The notes under the pieces are model-generated. The model made no database searches and had not been told where the DNA came from. It was given only the letters and a program-made list of their open reading frames with translations. The translations under genes were made by a program, and so were the position numbers. Shown here one piece after another: positions 1-10,286 of a stretch of 64,000 nt of DNA; the stretch's first letter is position 1, and every line of letters starts with the position of its first letter. Source of the stretch: Alopecurus myosuroides (Eukaryota; Streptophyta; Magnoliopsida; Poales; Poaceae); contig CM054060.1 in the NCBI GenBank assembly GCA_028641055.1, positions 235,876,833-235,940,832 of the forward strand, read 5' to 3'.

Positions 1-480
1 TTTTTCTAAACAGCACCAATTTCCAAGTCATTAAAAACTACCAATCTATTCTAATAACTTTAATCACATTAATCAGTAGGGTTCACCCTACTAAAACCTT
101 TGTTTTCAATATTATTTTATTTAATAACAAATAGCTCTAAATTTGAATTAATTTCTAACAGCACCTTAAATTTGCAAGTTTTGGAAAAACAAAGTTGTCA
201 AATTGGTTGACATTATAAACACTAAGCTAACTATAATTTTTACCAAATTTTTCCTAACCTAACAACCATCAATTCCTTCCAATTTCTTTTGCTACAAAAA
301 AAAAAAGAAAAACAAATTAGAAAAGAGAGGAGAGGAGCAGCAGCAAGCCCACCCATCCAATTTTTCTCCCCAGCCCACTTTCCCTTAGGCCCAATACCCC
401 CTTCCCACACCGTCTTCTTCGTACGGCTCACATCCACCAGAGCCACGTGACAGAGAAGCAGCAGCAACGGCTGTGCCTCC

Positions 481-1000
481 TCTCCCCCCTCCTTAAAACC
501 CTAGGCCGAGCCCTAGGGTTCCCCTAGCTCCCTCCATCTCTTCTCCCCCGCCTCCACTCTTCCCTCTCTCTCCAATTTCTCTGTACTTCTTCCTCTGTAC
601 CGAACCCAAACTGAACCGAAAGCTCCTCCTTTTTGCCCCGGTGATCGCCGGCCGGCTAGAGCCTCTCCGGCCGCGGTGGGGGCGGGAATGGAACCGCCCC
701 ACCGCGGGCTTCCTCTCCAATACCTCGGCGCGGACGGGGATGGCCGGAGCCGCCGCCGCCGTCCGCCCCAAGGCGGCCACGACTCTCTGCTCGACCACCT
801 CGACTGCCTCCTCCTGGTCAGGTCCGATCCGATCGAGGTGCGCCCCTCCTCCCCTCCGCTCGCCTCCCTTCCCCTCGGTCGCCTCCTCCCACTCCCCACG
901 GCCGCATCCCCTCCACCACGGCGCCCTCAGGCGCGAGCAACCGCAGCGATCGCTGCCATCGCTGTAGTTACAGGAGCCATCGAGCCAGTTTCAGTTAAGT
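481..1000 (+). other. GC-rich gene-start-like block in the 5' LTR (copy at 6341-6860)
   Basis: The LTR switches abruptly from AT-rich to CpG-rich here. The block starts with pyrimidine-rich sequence containing aaaccctag, typical of grass 5' UTRs, and includes an ATG at 688 opening a short proline/arginine-rich frame up to a possible donor near 816. All overlapping frames are short and show composition-driven Pro/Arg/Ala content, so I do not call a protein gene. It may be the LTR promoter and leader, or a captured first exon. Confidence 0.4.
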
Positions 1001-1060
1001 TCAGAAAAACCCCCGAAAACTGCACCTTAACTTCCCCCCGAGTCCCCTTCCATCACCAAC

Positions 1061-1131
1061 CCGCAGCCACCCCAATGGTAGCATCCCTAGCGCGCGCAGC
1101 GTGAGGTGCTGGGATCAAATCCCCACAACCC
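1061..1131 (+). repeat. tRNA-like segment 1 in LTR (copy at 6921-6991)
   Basis: A D-arm-like run containing atggtagc is followed by a variable-loop-like gaggt and a T-arm-like stem-loop (ctggg, atcaaat, cccca). This resembles a tRNA body with a pol III B box. The acceptor stem is not convincing, so it is a relic rather than a tRNA gene. Confidence 0.4.
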
Positions 1132-1220
1132 CACACTTTTCTGCTCCTTTTCGTTTAATTCAGTTAAGCCTCAAACCACAGCACATACCCCCCTAGCCCC
1201 CCTTCTCTGTCACAAGATCA

Positions 1221-1291
1221 GCTCCACCCCACTGGTTCTGTACCCAGCGCAGGAAGCAGGAGGTGGGGGGTTCGATCCCCCCTGCCCACCA
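1221..1291 (+). repeat. tRNA-like segment 2 in LTR with T-arm and CCA-like end (copy at 7081-7151)
   Basis: A perfect T-arm (ggggg, ttcgatc, ccccc) is followed by tgcccacca, which looks like the 3' strand of an acceptor stem with CCA. The ggttcgatcc core at 1269-1278 matches the pol III B box. The 5' half is poorly paired, so it is best read as a tRNA-derived or SINE-derived relic carried in the LTR. Confidence 0.5.
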
Positions 1292-1479
1292 AAATCCCCA
1301 TCTTTTTATTTTTCATTGTTTTGTCACAGAACTTTACCAGAAATCACAACTATGCCCTTGTAAATTAATTCTAGGCCCCTGAAATATTTTTTCTAAGTCC
1401 CTAGTGCATTAAAAATGGCAGATTTACCCCAAATCTTGTAAATTGCATAAGAAAATCATTTTAACTCCAATTTTAACTT

Positions 1480-2290
1480 TTTAAATATGTTTTCTGTCCC
1501 AAATTAAATGTTCTATCCAAATATAAAATTTGTTTACTGTTTTGAATATTTTAAATTGGTGCAATATTTGAAAACTTGTCAAATTCACTTAAACTTGCAA
1601 AATTCCAAATTTCACAAACCAGATATGTTTTCCAATCAACTTTTCATGTACTTTCCAAATATAAATTTTGTTTGCTGTTTTGAATAATTTAAATTGCTGA
1701 AAACAACTGTTTCTTGTCTATTGCATTTAAAATTGCCAAAATAATAACTTGCTCATTTTAAATCCAATTTCAACAAATGAAATATGTTTTCCATGCAAAA
1801 TTAAACCACCTTTTCAAATATAAAGTTTGTTTCATGTTTTGAATAATTAAAATTGGGTGAATGATTTAAACCTTGTTTAATTCATTTAATATTGCTAAAT
1901 TTATAACTTGATCAAATCAAATTCTTTTGGGACATATAAAATATGTTTTCAAACCCTAAAAGTATAAACTTTTGAAATATGAATTTGGTTTAATGTTTTG
2001 AACAAATAAAAATTCAAATAAGTTCATGTTTGAATTAAATTCATTTAATTCTTGCTTAAACTTGTGTAATTCATAAATAATTTATTTGAAATCCTTTTTC
2101 AACAAGTGAAACATGCAATCCACCTAAAATTGTGTGTTCTTATCAAATATGAACTTTGTTATCTATTTTGAACAATTTAACTTGATGAAAACAACAAATG
2201 TTTGTGTGACACCTTTAAGTAACCAAAATTCCATAACTTAATAAATGAATTTCCAAACTTGGTAAACCTTATTTCCAATTGCTTCTATTG
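1480..2290 (+). repeat. Diverged ~140-165 bp AT-rich tandem units in LTR (copy near 7340-8170)
   Basis: About five units each contain an atatgttttc-like start, then a run like aaatataaa-tttgttt, then gttttgaata-tt-aaattg. Starts fall near 1486, 1622, 1779, 1940 and 2107. Divergence between units far exceeds that between the two LTRs, so the array is old and part of the family's LTR design. Confidence 0.6.
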
Positions 2291-2550
2291 TTGTTATTTT
2301 TCTGTTTTCCTCATCCATGCATCATGCTAATTCACTTACACAATTTGATTAGTTGTAAAACAATTAATTCAACCATAAATCATGGGCTTTCCATATGCAA
2401 TCCAATTGCATATGGGTCCATTTAATCCTGTTTCTATCTTGTCAACTAGTTTATTTTGATGCATCAATTAAATGGTCATGCATCATTCCGTGTTTGTGCA
2501 CTATGCCATGTTATTGATTGTTTATCTTTCTGCATTGTTTGTTTGCTTCT

Positions 2551-3931
2551 TCTCGGATACACGACGACGTTGAGACCGACGATCCTTACGACATCCCTTC
2601 TAAGGAGTTAGCTCAGTACCAGGCTACTGGGTTTGCAGGCAAGTTATCACTCACATGAACCACTGTGTTCCCTTTCAACATTGATTACCGATACTTTTCG
2701 TTGTTCTTTTCTGCTAGCCTTAGTAGTAGTTGTTTCTGTTACGAACCTATCACATGAATCCCTTAACCCTGATATTGCCTCACCTCCACTCCTACACCAC
2801 ATTGTTTGAGCCAGTGTCTTACTAGCATGCTTAGGTTGTTTTCCTCGAGTCTGTTACCCGTTACCTTCTGTTACTATTCTATTATGTTCTGGGGGCTCGA
2901 TGTTTAATCAATCAAACATGTTAATGTTATCGTTAAATAATAATCTGATGATAAGGCACCGGCAGGAGGCCCTTTGTGGTTTTGAGGCCTGCTAGTGTCG
3001 ACCCTAATAGGAAAAGGGTCTTGTCTACCGATCCATGATGAGCGCACTAACCGCATGTGGGAAGCGAGTATGGGCGCCCCCCTCAATTTGACTCGATTCG
3101 CATCTCGTCCAAATCGCCTCATTTAGTTCGGGTTTTCCATTTGCTGCATGCATGATCTTGTGAGCCCTTGGATCCCGGGTGGAACTTTCGTAGTCGGCAT
3201 ATAGGGGGACACGGTCTTAGAGTGCTATGAGGGTCCCTTTTCTTCGGGGCTCGATTAGCCGTGCGCCCAAGGTTCTTTGGGCTTGATGCGAAGAAGAGTT
3301 GAGTTGTGTTGAGTGCCCCGCTTGGTGGAAGGGCCTTTCCATCTGGCGGGTTATTCATGCGTGTACGGCCAAATTGGTGCAACTCTGCAGGGATAATCTT
3401 CTCGAGAAGCCGTGTTTTCCGCGGTTATGGATTACTTGGTGAAAGTACTGGCTAACAAGTACTCAGGACAACTTAAACATAATGATCAAACATGTTACAC
3501 CCAATGATTAATAACTTGACTAGTAATAGGTTGATGACACAATAACTTGATTCACCTTTAATACAACTGTGTGAGTTATCCTCGGATTGCTTCTTTGGAT
3601 AAGGGGCGAGATCCAGGATGGGTTTGTTTGAAGTTATCTTTCAGTTGGTTACAATCCTCGATCTTATCTCCTTTCGGTTAGCCGGAAGTGGTAGAATCTA
3701 TGTAGTTGGTTAGCGCAGCCAGTTGCAGCATCTTTTATATCCCCTCTCTTCCGTTGAACCCAAGGCATCTGTGCTTGGTGTTGACGGGTTACACTTTGGT
3801 GAACTGTGAGTCTTGCTTGCCAGTACATTTATGTACTGACCCCTTTGGGGCTGTGGTTTCCGCAGACGTACGTTTCCGAGGATCTACATGGTGGCAACTA
3901 CGTGGAGTATGACAAGACTGCTGACGAGTAG
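2551..3931 (+). other. Candidate spliced mini-ORF in the LTR (copy near 8431-9812)
   Basis: Positions 2551-2638 read as an acidic, protein-like stretch (DDVETDDPYDIPSKEL...) ending at AG|GCAAGT, a good GC-type donor. Positions 3866-3931 follow a pyrimidine-rich ttccgcag acceptor and read TYVSEDLHGGNYVEYDKTAD-E-stop. Both pieces are preserved in the two LTRs with one Lys/Glu difference. The exon phases do not match directly: the first ends one base into a codon. Either an extra exon exists or the boundaries differ. I do not recognise the product. Confidence 0.3.
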
Positions 3932-4407
3932 ATAGCGGACCCGGGCAGGATCCGAGACTTCGTGGATGGGCTCCGTCTGTTTGTTCCCGGCCTCTTAGGC
4001 CTATTTGGTTCTTGTCTGTACTCAGACATGTTGAATGCTTCCGCTGTGATGTAATGATGTATTGTTGGGGCATGTGCCCTCTGAATGATTGTATTTGCTA
4101 TCTCTGCTCTAATGAGAGCTATTTGCAACTTATTTCAATCTTTTGTGTCGTAGAGATATGTTGTGATTATCATTCGTTTAACGCTGTTGACGTACCATGT
4201 GTGATTGGTATGAAGTACGTCGACAGTAGTGCCTTTGATCTCTAGTGGATAGTTTACATCGACGATGGAATAGCAGGGCTTGTGTTGTCGCGCATAAGCG
4301 CAGGCCTACCAGGAAGCTGGGACGTGGGAGCAGTTATGCCCCATAATCCAAGCATCTGCTATCCAGTTCGTACGGTGAGTATCCCCTAGAAGTCAGGGTA
4401 CGACAAA

Positions 4408-4419
4408 TGGTATCAGAGC
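4408..4419 (+). promoter_or_regulatory. Primer-binding site (initiator Met tRNA type)
   Basis: The sequence tggtatcagagc sits two bases after the LTR end and complements the 3' end of plant initiator Met-tRNA, the usual primer for many plant LTR retrotransposons. Confidence 0.9.
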
Positions 4420-4949
4420 CTGTCTGCCTGTAGGATCCCTTTTTACTGGTCGCAGTTGAGTCTAGAAACTATTTTGTAGCTATATAGGAAAAATGAAACG
4501 TGAGAGTAGGAATTCTGTTCTTTTTCTTCTTTCCCCACCCAACCTCCCTTTTCTGGTAAGGAAGTGCAACGTTGATTTTCCCTTCTCATCTAAACTTTCA
4601 AGTTAGGATTTCACGAATCCTGGTTTCTCTAGGATGGTTATATCTACTAGACCATAGGAATGGAGGTGGTTGTGACATGATTTATCATGTTGCCTACTCA
4701 CGATTGAGAACGGAGGCGTGAAAGCCCCGGAAGCAGATCCTCTATTCCTTAAGCAGTAGATATTGATCCTTTAGAAGCCCGGATGGGTTTTCCGTAGTAC
4801 CTCAGGAGTGTTTTGTTCTCGTTTTCACCTGTGTTGCTTCGTTAACCTGTTCTTCTAAAGAACATTTCGTCCGTTGAAATCTTGTTGTTGTTTCCACTTC
4901 AATTCTTCTACCGGCGTCTAATCAAAGTTTCCCCGTTCAACTACTAAAC

Positions 4950-5015
4950 TCTATTCCAGCTAAAGTGTTGTTTCATACCGGAGCATCACATTCCTTTGTG
5001 TCAAAAATCTTGCCA
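4950..5015 (+). pseudogene. Decayed retroviral-type aspartic protease fragment
   Basis: One frame reads SIPAKVLFHTGASHSFVSK, matching the gypsy protease active-site pattern L-F-D-S/T-G-A-S-H-S-F. The catalytic Asp is replaced by His (codon cat at 4974-4976). The frame stops soon afterwards. The pattern suits the Tekay/Del chromovirus side of gypsy, suggesting the ancestry of this element. Confidence 0.7.
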
Positions 5016-5308
5016 TAACAAACAACCTAATTCTGGTTCCACTAAGCAATCAAATCTCTGTTCACTCCCCAGAATCTCAAATGCTGACTTCCAAGTTCAG
5101 TCACAGAAATCAAATTCTAATTAAAGGCCACATATTCCTCGTTACTCTCATGTTGCTGATTCTGACAGTGATGTCATTCTTGGTGTTGCATTGATGTCAA
5201 TAACTCTGTTCCACCCTTGTTACAGATAGTCTATTCTCCAAATGAATCAAATTCTATCCAGCTATACACCCTCCATACAAAACCTATACCTCTACTAATA
5301 TTGTTCCG

Positions 5309-5340
5309 GTGGTTTCCAAATTCCCTGACGTCTACCCAAG
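5309..5340 (+). pseudogene. Decayed protease-RT linker motif
   Basis: The frame reads VVSKFPDVYP, matching the conserved EFPDVFPEEL-type motif just before RT in gypsy elements. A frameshift follows at once, and the sequence then passes into the polypurine tract, so nearly all of pol has been deleted. Confidence 0.6.
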
Positions 5341-5393
5341 AAGTTTCCGGACCTTCTCTTTTCTCAGTAGGAATCTCGGGGCGCGATTCCTTC

Positions 5394-5401
5394 AAGGGGG
5401 G
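5394..5401 (+). promoter_or_regulatory. Polypurine tract
   Basis: aagggggg lies five bases before the TG that opens the 3' LTR, the expected place for the plus-strand primer. Confidence 0.75.
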
Positions 5402-5406
5402 CGTTT

Positions 5407-8400
5407 TGTAACAGCCCAAGTATGAAAACTACCCCATAGAATGTTTGATTTCCTGTTTAATTAAAGTATTGCATCATGTCATCATATTGTTGCATTTGTT
5501 TCTTTTGTTTTGCATATGTTATTCTTTGTTTTTCACAATGAAAATCAAACAAATTCAACTGCTTTGTTTTCATACTTGTTCTGTTACAACTTTTGGAATA
5601 AAAATAACAAATGAAAACAACCAATTTGTTCCATTTTATTCCATGTTGATCACTCATTAAATTGTTGGTTTGATCAATCAATTGTTTCCAAATTGCAATC
5701 AAAAATTCAACTCAAAGCACCAAAACAAAAATCACTTTGAAATCATGTTGAGGTCAAAACAAATCTACTCTATTTGTGTTTAATAACATAGGGGTCACCC
5801 TATTTAAAGCGTGTTATTATTAATATTCATCTAATAAAGAAACTCTTTCAATTTTGGTTATTTTTCTAAACAGCACCAATTTCCAAGTCATTAAAAACTA
5901 CCAATCTATTCTAATAACTTTAATCACATTAATCAGTAGGGTTCACCCTACTAAAACCTTTGTTTTCAATATTATTTTATTTAATAACAAATAGCTCTAA
6001 ATTTGAATTAATTTCTAACAGCACCTTAAATTTGCAAGTTTTGGAAAAAACAAAGTTGTCAAATTGGTTGACATTATAAACACTAAGCTAACTATAATTT
6101 TTACCAAATTTTTCCTAACCTAACAACCATCAATTCCTTCCAATTTCTTTTGCTACAAAAAAAAAAGAAAAACAAATTAGAAAAGAGAGGAGAGGAGCAG
6201 CAGCAAGCCCACCCATCCAATTTTTCTCCCCAGCCCACTTTCCCTTAGGCCCAATACCCCCTTCCCACACCGTCTTCTTCGTACGGCTCACATCCACCAT
6301 AGCCACGTGACAGAGAAGCAGCAGCAACGGCTGTGCCTCCTCTCCCCCCTCCTTAAAACCCTAGGCCGAGCCCTAGGGTTCCCCTAGCTCCCTCCATCTC
6401 TTCTCCCCCGCCTCCACTCTTCCCTCTCTCTCCAATTTCTCTGTACTTCTTCCTCTGTACCGAACCCAAACTGAACCGAAAGCTCCTCCTTTTTGCCCCG
6501 GTGATCGCCGGCCGGCTAGAGCCTCTCCGGCCGCGGTGGGGGCGGGAATGGAACCGCCCCACCGCGGGCTTCCTCTCCAATACCTCGGCGCGGACGGGGA
6601 TGGCCGGAGCCGCCGCCGCCGTCCGCCCCAAGGCGGCCACGACTCTCTGCTCGACCACCTCGACTGCCTCCTCCTGGTCAGGTCCGATCCGATCGAGGTG
6701 CGCCCCTCCTCCCCTCCGCTCGCCTCCCTTCCCCTCGGTCGCCTCCTCCCACTCCCCACGGCCGCATCCCCTCCACCACGGCGCCCTCAGGCGCGAGCAA
6801 CCGCAGCGATCGCTGCCATCGCTGTAGTTACAGGAGCCATCGAGCCAGTTTCAGTTAAGTTCAGAAAAACCCCCGAAAACTGCACCTTAACTTCCCCCCG
6901 AGTCCCCTTCCATCACCAACCCGCAGCCACCCCAATGGTAGCATCCCTAGCGCGCGCAGCGTGAGGTGCTGGGATCAAATCCCCACAACCCCACACTTTT
7001 CTGCTCCTTTTCGTTTAATTCAGTTAAGCCTCAAACCACAGCACATACCCCCCTAGCCCCCCTTCTCTGTCACAAGATCAGCTCCACCCCACTGGTTCTG
7101 TACCCAGCGCAGGAAGCAGGAGGTGGGGGGTTCGATCCCCCCTGCCCACCAAAATCCCCATCTTTTTATTTTTCATTGTTTTGTCACAGAACTTTACCAG
7201 AAATCACAACTATGCCCTTGTAAATTAATTCTAGGCCCCTGAAATATTTTTTCTAAGTCCCTAGTGCATTAAAAATGGCAGATTTACCCCAAATCTTGTA
7301 AATTGCATAAGAAAATCATTTTAACTCCAATTTTAACTTTTTAAATATGTTTTCTGTCCCAAATTAAACGTTCTATCCAAATATAAAATTTGTTTACTGT
7401 TTTGAATATTTTAAATTGGTGCAATATTTGAAAACTTGTCAAATTCACTTAAACTTGCAAAATTCATAACTTGGGCATAAAAATTCCAAATTTCACAAAC
7501 CAGATATGTTTTCCAATCAACTTTTCATGTACTTTCCAAATATAAATTTTGTTTGCTGTTTTGAATAATTTAAATTGCTGAAAACAACTGTTTCTTGTCT
7601 ATTGCATTTAAAATTGCCAAAATAATAACTTGCTCATTCTAAATCCAATTTCAACAAATGAAATATGTTTTCCATGCAAAATTAAACCACCTTTTCAAAT
7701 ATAAAGTTTGTTTCATGTTTTGAATAATTAAAATTGGGTGAATGATTTAAACCTTGTTTAATTCATTTAATATTGCTAAATTTATAACTTGATCAAATCA
7801 AATTCTTTTGGGACATATAAAATATGTTTTCAAACCCTAAAAGTATAAACTTTTGAAATATGAATTTGGTTTAATGTTTTGAACAAATAAAAATTCAAAT
7901 AAGTTCATGTTTGAATTAAATTCATTTAATTCTTGCTTAAACTTGTGTAATTCATAAATAATTTATTTGAAATCCTTTTTCAACAAGTGAAACATGCAAT
8001 CCACCTAAAATTGTGTGTTCTTATCAAATATGAACTTTGTTATCTATTTTGAACAATTTAACTTGATGAAAACAACAAATGTTTGTGTGACACCTTTAAG
8101 TAACCAAAATTCCATAACTTAATAAATGAATTTCCAAACTTGGTAAACCTTATTTCCAATTGCTTCTATTGTTGTTATTTTTCTGTTTTCCTCATCCATG
8201 CATCATGCTAATTCACTTACACAATTTGATTAGTTGTAAAACAATTAATTCAGCCATAAATCATGGGCTTTCCATATGCAATCCAATTGCATATGGGTCC
8301 ATTTAATCCTGTTTCTATCTTGTCAACTAGTTTATTTTGATGCATCAATTAAATGGTCATGCATCATTCCGTGTTTGTGCACTATGCCATGTTATTGATT

Positions 8401-10286
8401 GTTTATCTTTCTGCATTGTTTGTTTGCTTCTTCTCGGATACACGACGACGTTGAGACCGACGATCCTTACGACATCCCTTCTAAGGAGTTAGCTCAGTAC
8501 CAGGCTACTGGGTTTGCAGGCAAGTTATCACTCACATGAACCACTGTGTTCCCTTTCAACATTGATTACCGATACTTTTCGTTGTTCTTTTCTGCTAGCC
8601 TTAGTAGTAGTTGTTTCTGTTACGAACCTATCACATGAATCCCTTAACCCTGATATTGCCTCACCTCCACTCCTACACCCCATTGTTTGATCCAGTGTCT
8701 TACTAGCATGCTTAGGTTGTTTTGCTCGAGTATGTTACCCGTTACCTTCTGTTACTATTCTATTATGTTCTGGGGGCTCGATGTTTAATCAATCAAACAT
8801 GTTAATGTTATTGTTAAATAATAATCTGATGATAAGGCACCGGCAGGAGGCCCTTTGTGGTTTTGAGGCCTGCTAGTGTCGACCCTAATAGGAAAAGGGT
8901 CTTGTCTACCGATCCATGATGAGCGCACTAACCGCATGTGGGAAGCGAGTATGGGCGCCCCCCTCAATTTGACTCGATTCGCATCTCGTCCAAATCGCCT
9001 CATTTAGTTCGGGTTTTCCATTTGCTGCATGCATGATCTTGCGAGCCCTTGGATCCCGGGTGGAACTTTCGTAGTCGGCATATAGGGGGACACGGTCTTA
9101 GAGTGCTATGAGGGTCCCTTTTCTTCGGGGCTCGATTAGCCGTGCGCCCAAGGTTCTTTGGGCTTGATGCGAAGAAGAGTTGAGTTGTGTTGAGTGCCCC
9201 GCTTGGTGGAAGGGCCTTTCCATCTGGCGGGTTATTCATGCGTGTACGGCCAAATTGGTGCAACCCTGCAGGGATAATCTTCTCGAGAAGCCGTGTTTTC
9301 CGCGGTTATGGATTACTTGGTGAAAGTACTGGCTAACAAGTACTCAGGACAACTTAAACATAATGATCAAACATGTTACACCCAATGATTAATAACTTGA
9401 CTAGTAATAGGTTGATGACACAATAACTTGATTCACCTTTAATACAACTGTGTGAGTTATCCTCGGATTGCTTCTTTGGATAAGGGGCGAGATCCAGGAT
9501 GGGTTTGTTTGAAGTTATCTTTCAGTTGGTTACAATCCTCGATCTTATCTCCTTTCGGTTAGCCGGAAGTGGTAGAATCTATGTAGTTGGTTAGCGCAGC
9601 CAGTTGCAGCATCTTTTATATCCCCTCTCTTCCGTTGAACCCAAGGCATCTGTGCTTGGTGTTGACGGGTTACACTTTGGTGAACTGTGAGTCTTGCTTG
9701 CCAGTACGTTTATGTACTGACCCCTTTGGGGCTGTGGTTTCCGCAGACGTACGTTTCCGAGGATCTACATGGTGGCAACTACGTGGAGTATGACGAGACT
9801 GCTGACGAGTAGATAGCGGACCCGGGCAGGATCCGAGACTTCGTGGATGGGCTCCGTCTGTTTGTTCCCGGCCTCTTAGGCCTATTTGGTTCTTGTCTGT
9901 ACTCAGACATGTTGAATGCTTCCGCTGTGATGTAATGATGTATTGTTGGGGCATGTGCCCTCTGAATGATTGTATTTGCTATCTCTGCTCTAATGAGAGC
10001 TATTTGCAACTTATTTCAATCTTTTGTGTCGTAGAGATATGTTGTGATTATCATTCGTTTAACGCTGTTGACGTACCATGTGTGATTGGTATGAAGTACG
10101 TCGACAGTAGTGCCTTTGATCTCTAGTGGATAGTTTACATCGACGATGGAATAGCAGGGCTTGTGTTGTCGCGCATAAGCGCAGGCCTACCAGGAAGCTG
10201 GGACGTGGGAGCAGTTATGCCCCATAATCCAAGCATCTGCTATCCAGTTCGTACGGTGAGTATCCCCTAGAAGTCAGGGTACGACA
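5407..10286 (+). repeat. 3' LTR, complete (4880 bp)
   Basis: It starts TGTAACAGCCC and ends TACGACA, and from 5861 matches the 5' LTR. Its first 454 bp are AT-rich and not represented in the truncated 5' copy. Internal layout is as in the 5' LTR. Right of it the sequence falls straight into exon 3 of the antisense gene of gypsy element 1. Confidence 0.92.

Larger units (their letters stand above)
1..4405 (+). repeat. 5' LTR (partial, first ~454 bp missing)
   Basis: Position 1 aligns to 5861 in the 3' LTR and the alignment runs to the end of both. The LTR ends in TACGACA followed by the primer-binding site. From left to right it holds an AT-rich start, a GC-rich promoter or first-exon-like block (about 480-1000), two tRNA-like segments, an AT-rich block of diverged ~140-165 bp units, and a GC-balanced 3' part with coding-like snippets. 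A 21 bp segment present in the 3' LTR near 7465-7485 is missing near 1605. Confidence 0.9.
4406..5406 (+). other. Internal domain of the large-LTR element, largely non-coding
   Basis: This 1001 bp segment lies between the primer site and the polypurine tract. It has no open frame of useful length. Two decayed islands are recognisable: a protease active-site region (4950-5015) and a protease-RT linker motif (5309-5340). gag, RT, RNase H and integrase are absent, so the element cannot move without help. Confidence 0.8.
1..10286 (+). mobile_element. Large-LTR non-autonomous gypsy-type retrotransposon, 5' end outside window
   Basis: Order on the plus strand: truncated 5' LTR, primer-binding site, 1.0 kb internal domain, polypurine tract, full 4880 bp 3' LTR. 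LTR ends are TGTAACAGCCC and GGTACGACA. The LTRs differ by about 15 substitutions and one 21 bp indel over 4.4 kb (counted by eye), so insertion was recent. The internal domain is far too short for gag-pol and carries only decayed traces, so the element resembles the LARD class (Sukkula-like in barley). It inserted into exon 3 of the antisense gene of gypsy element 1. The five bases after the 3' LTR (ggagt) should be the TSD, whose partner lies left of the window. Confidence 0.85.

Noticed and set aside
1221..1291. A functional tRNA gene
   Set aside because: T-arm and CCA-like end are good but acceptor 5' strand and anticodon arm do not pair convincingly.
493..1363. Overlapping reading frames of 85-142 codons on both strands, repeated at 6353-7223, looking like duplicated genes
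   Set aside because: They sit in the LTR GC-rich block, overlap one another on both strands, have biased Pro/Arg/Ala composition and match no family. The duplication is simply the two LTRs.
1..10286. A 5.86 kb tandem segmental duplication
   Set aside because: The unit contains LTR end, primer site, polypurine tract and LTR start in order, so it is one LTR retrotransposon, not a tandem duplication.
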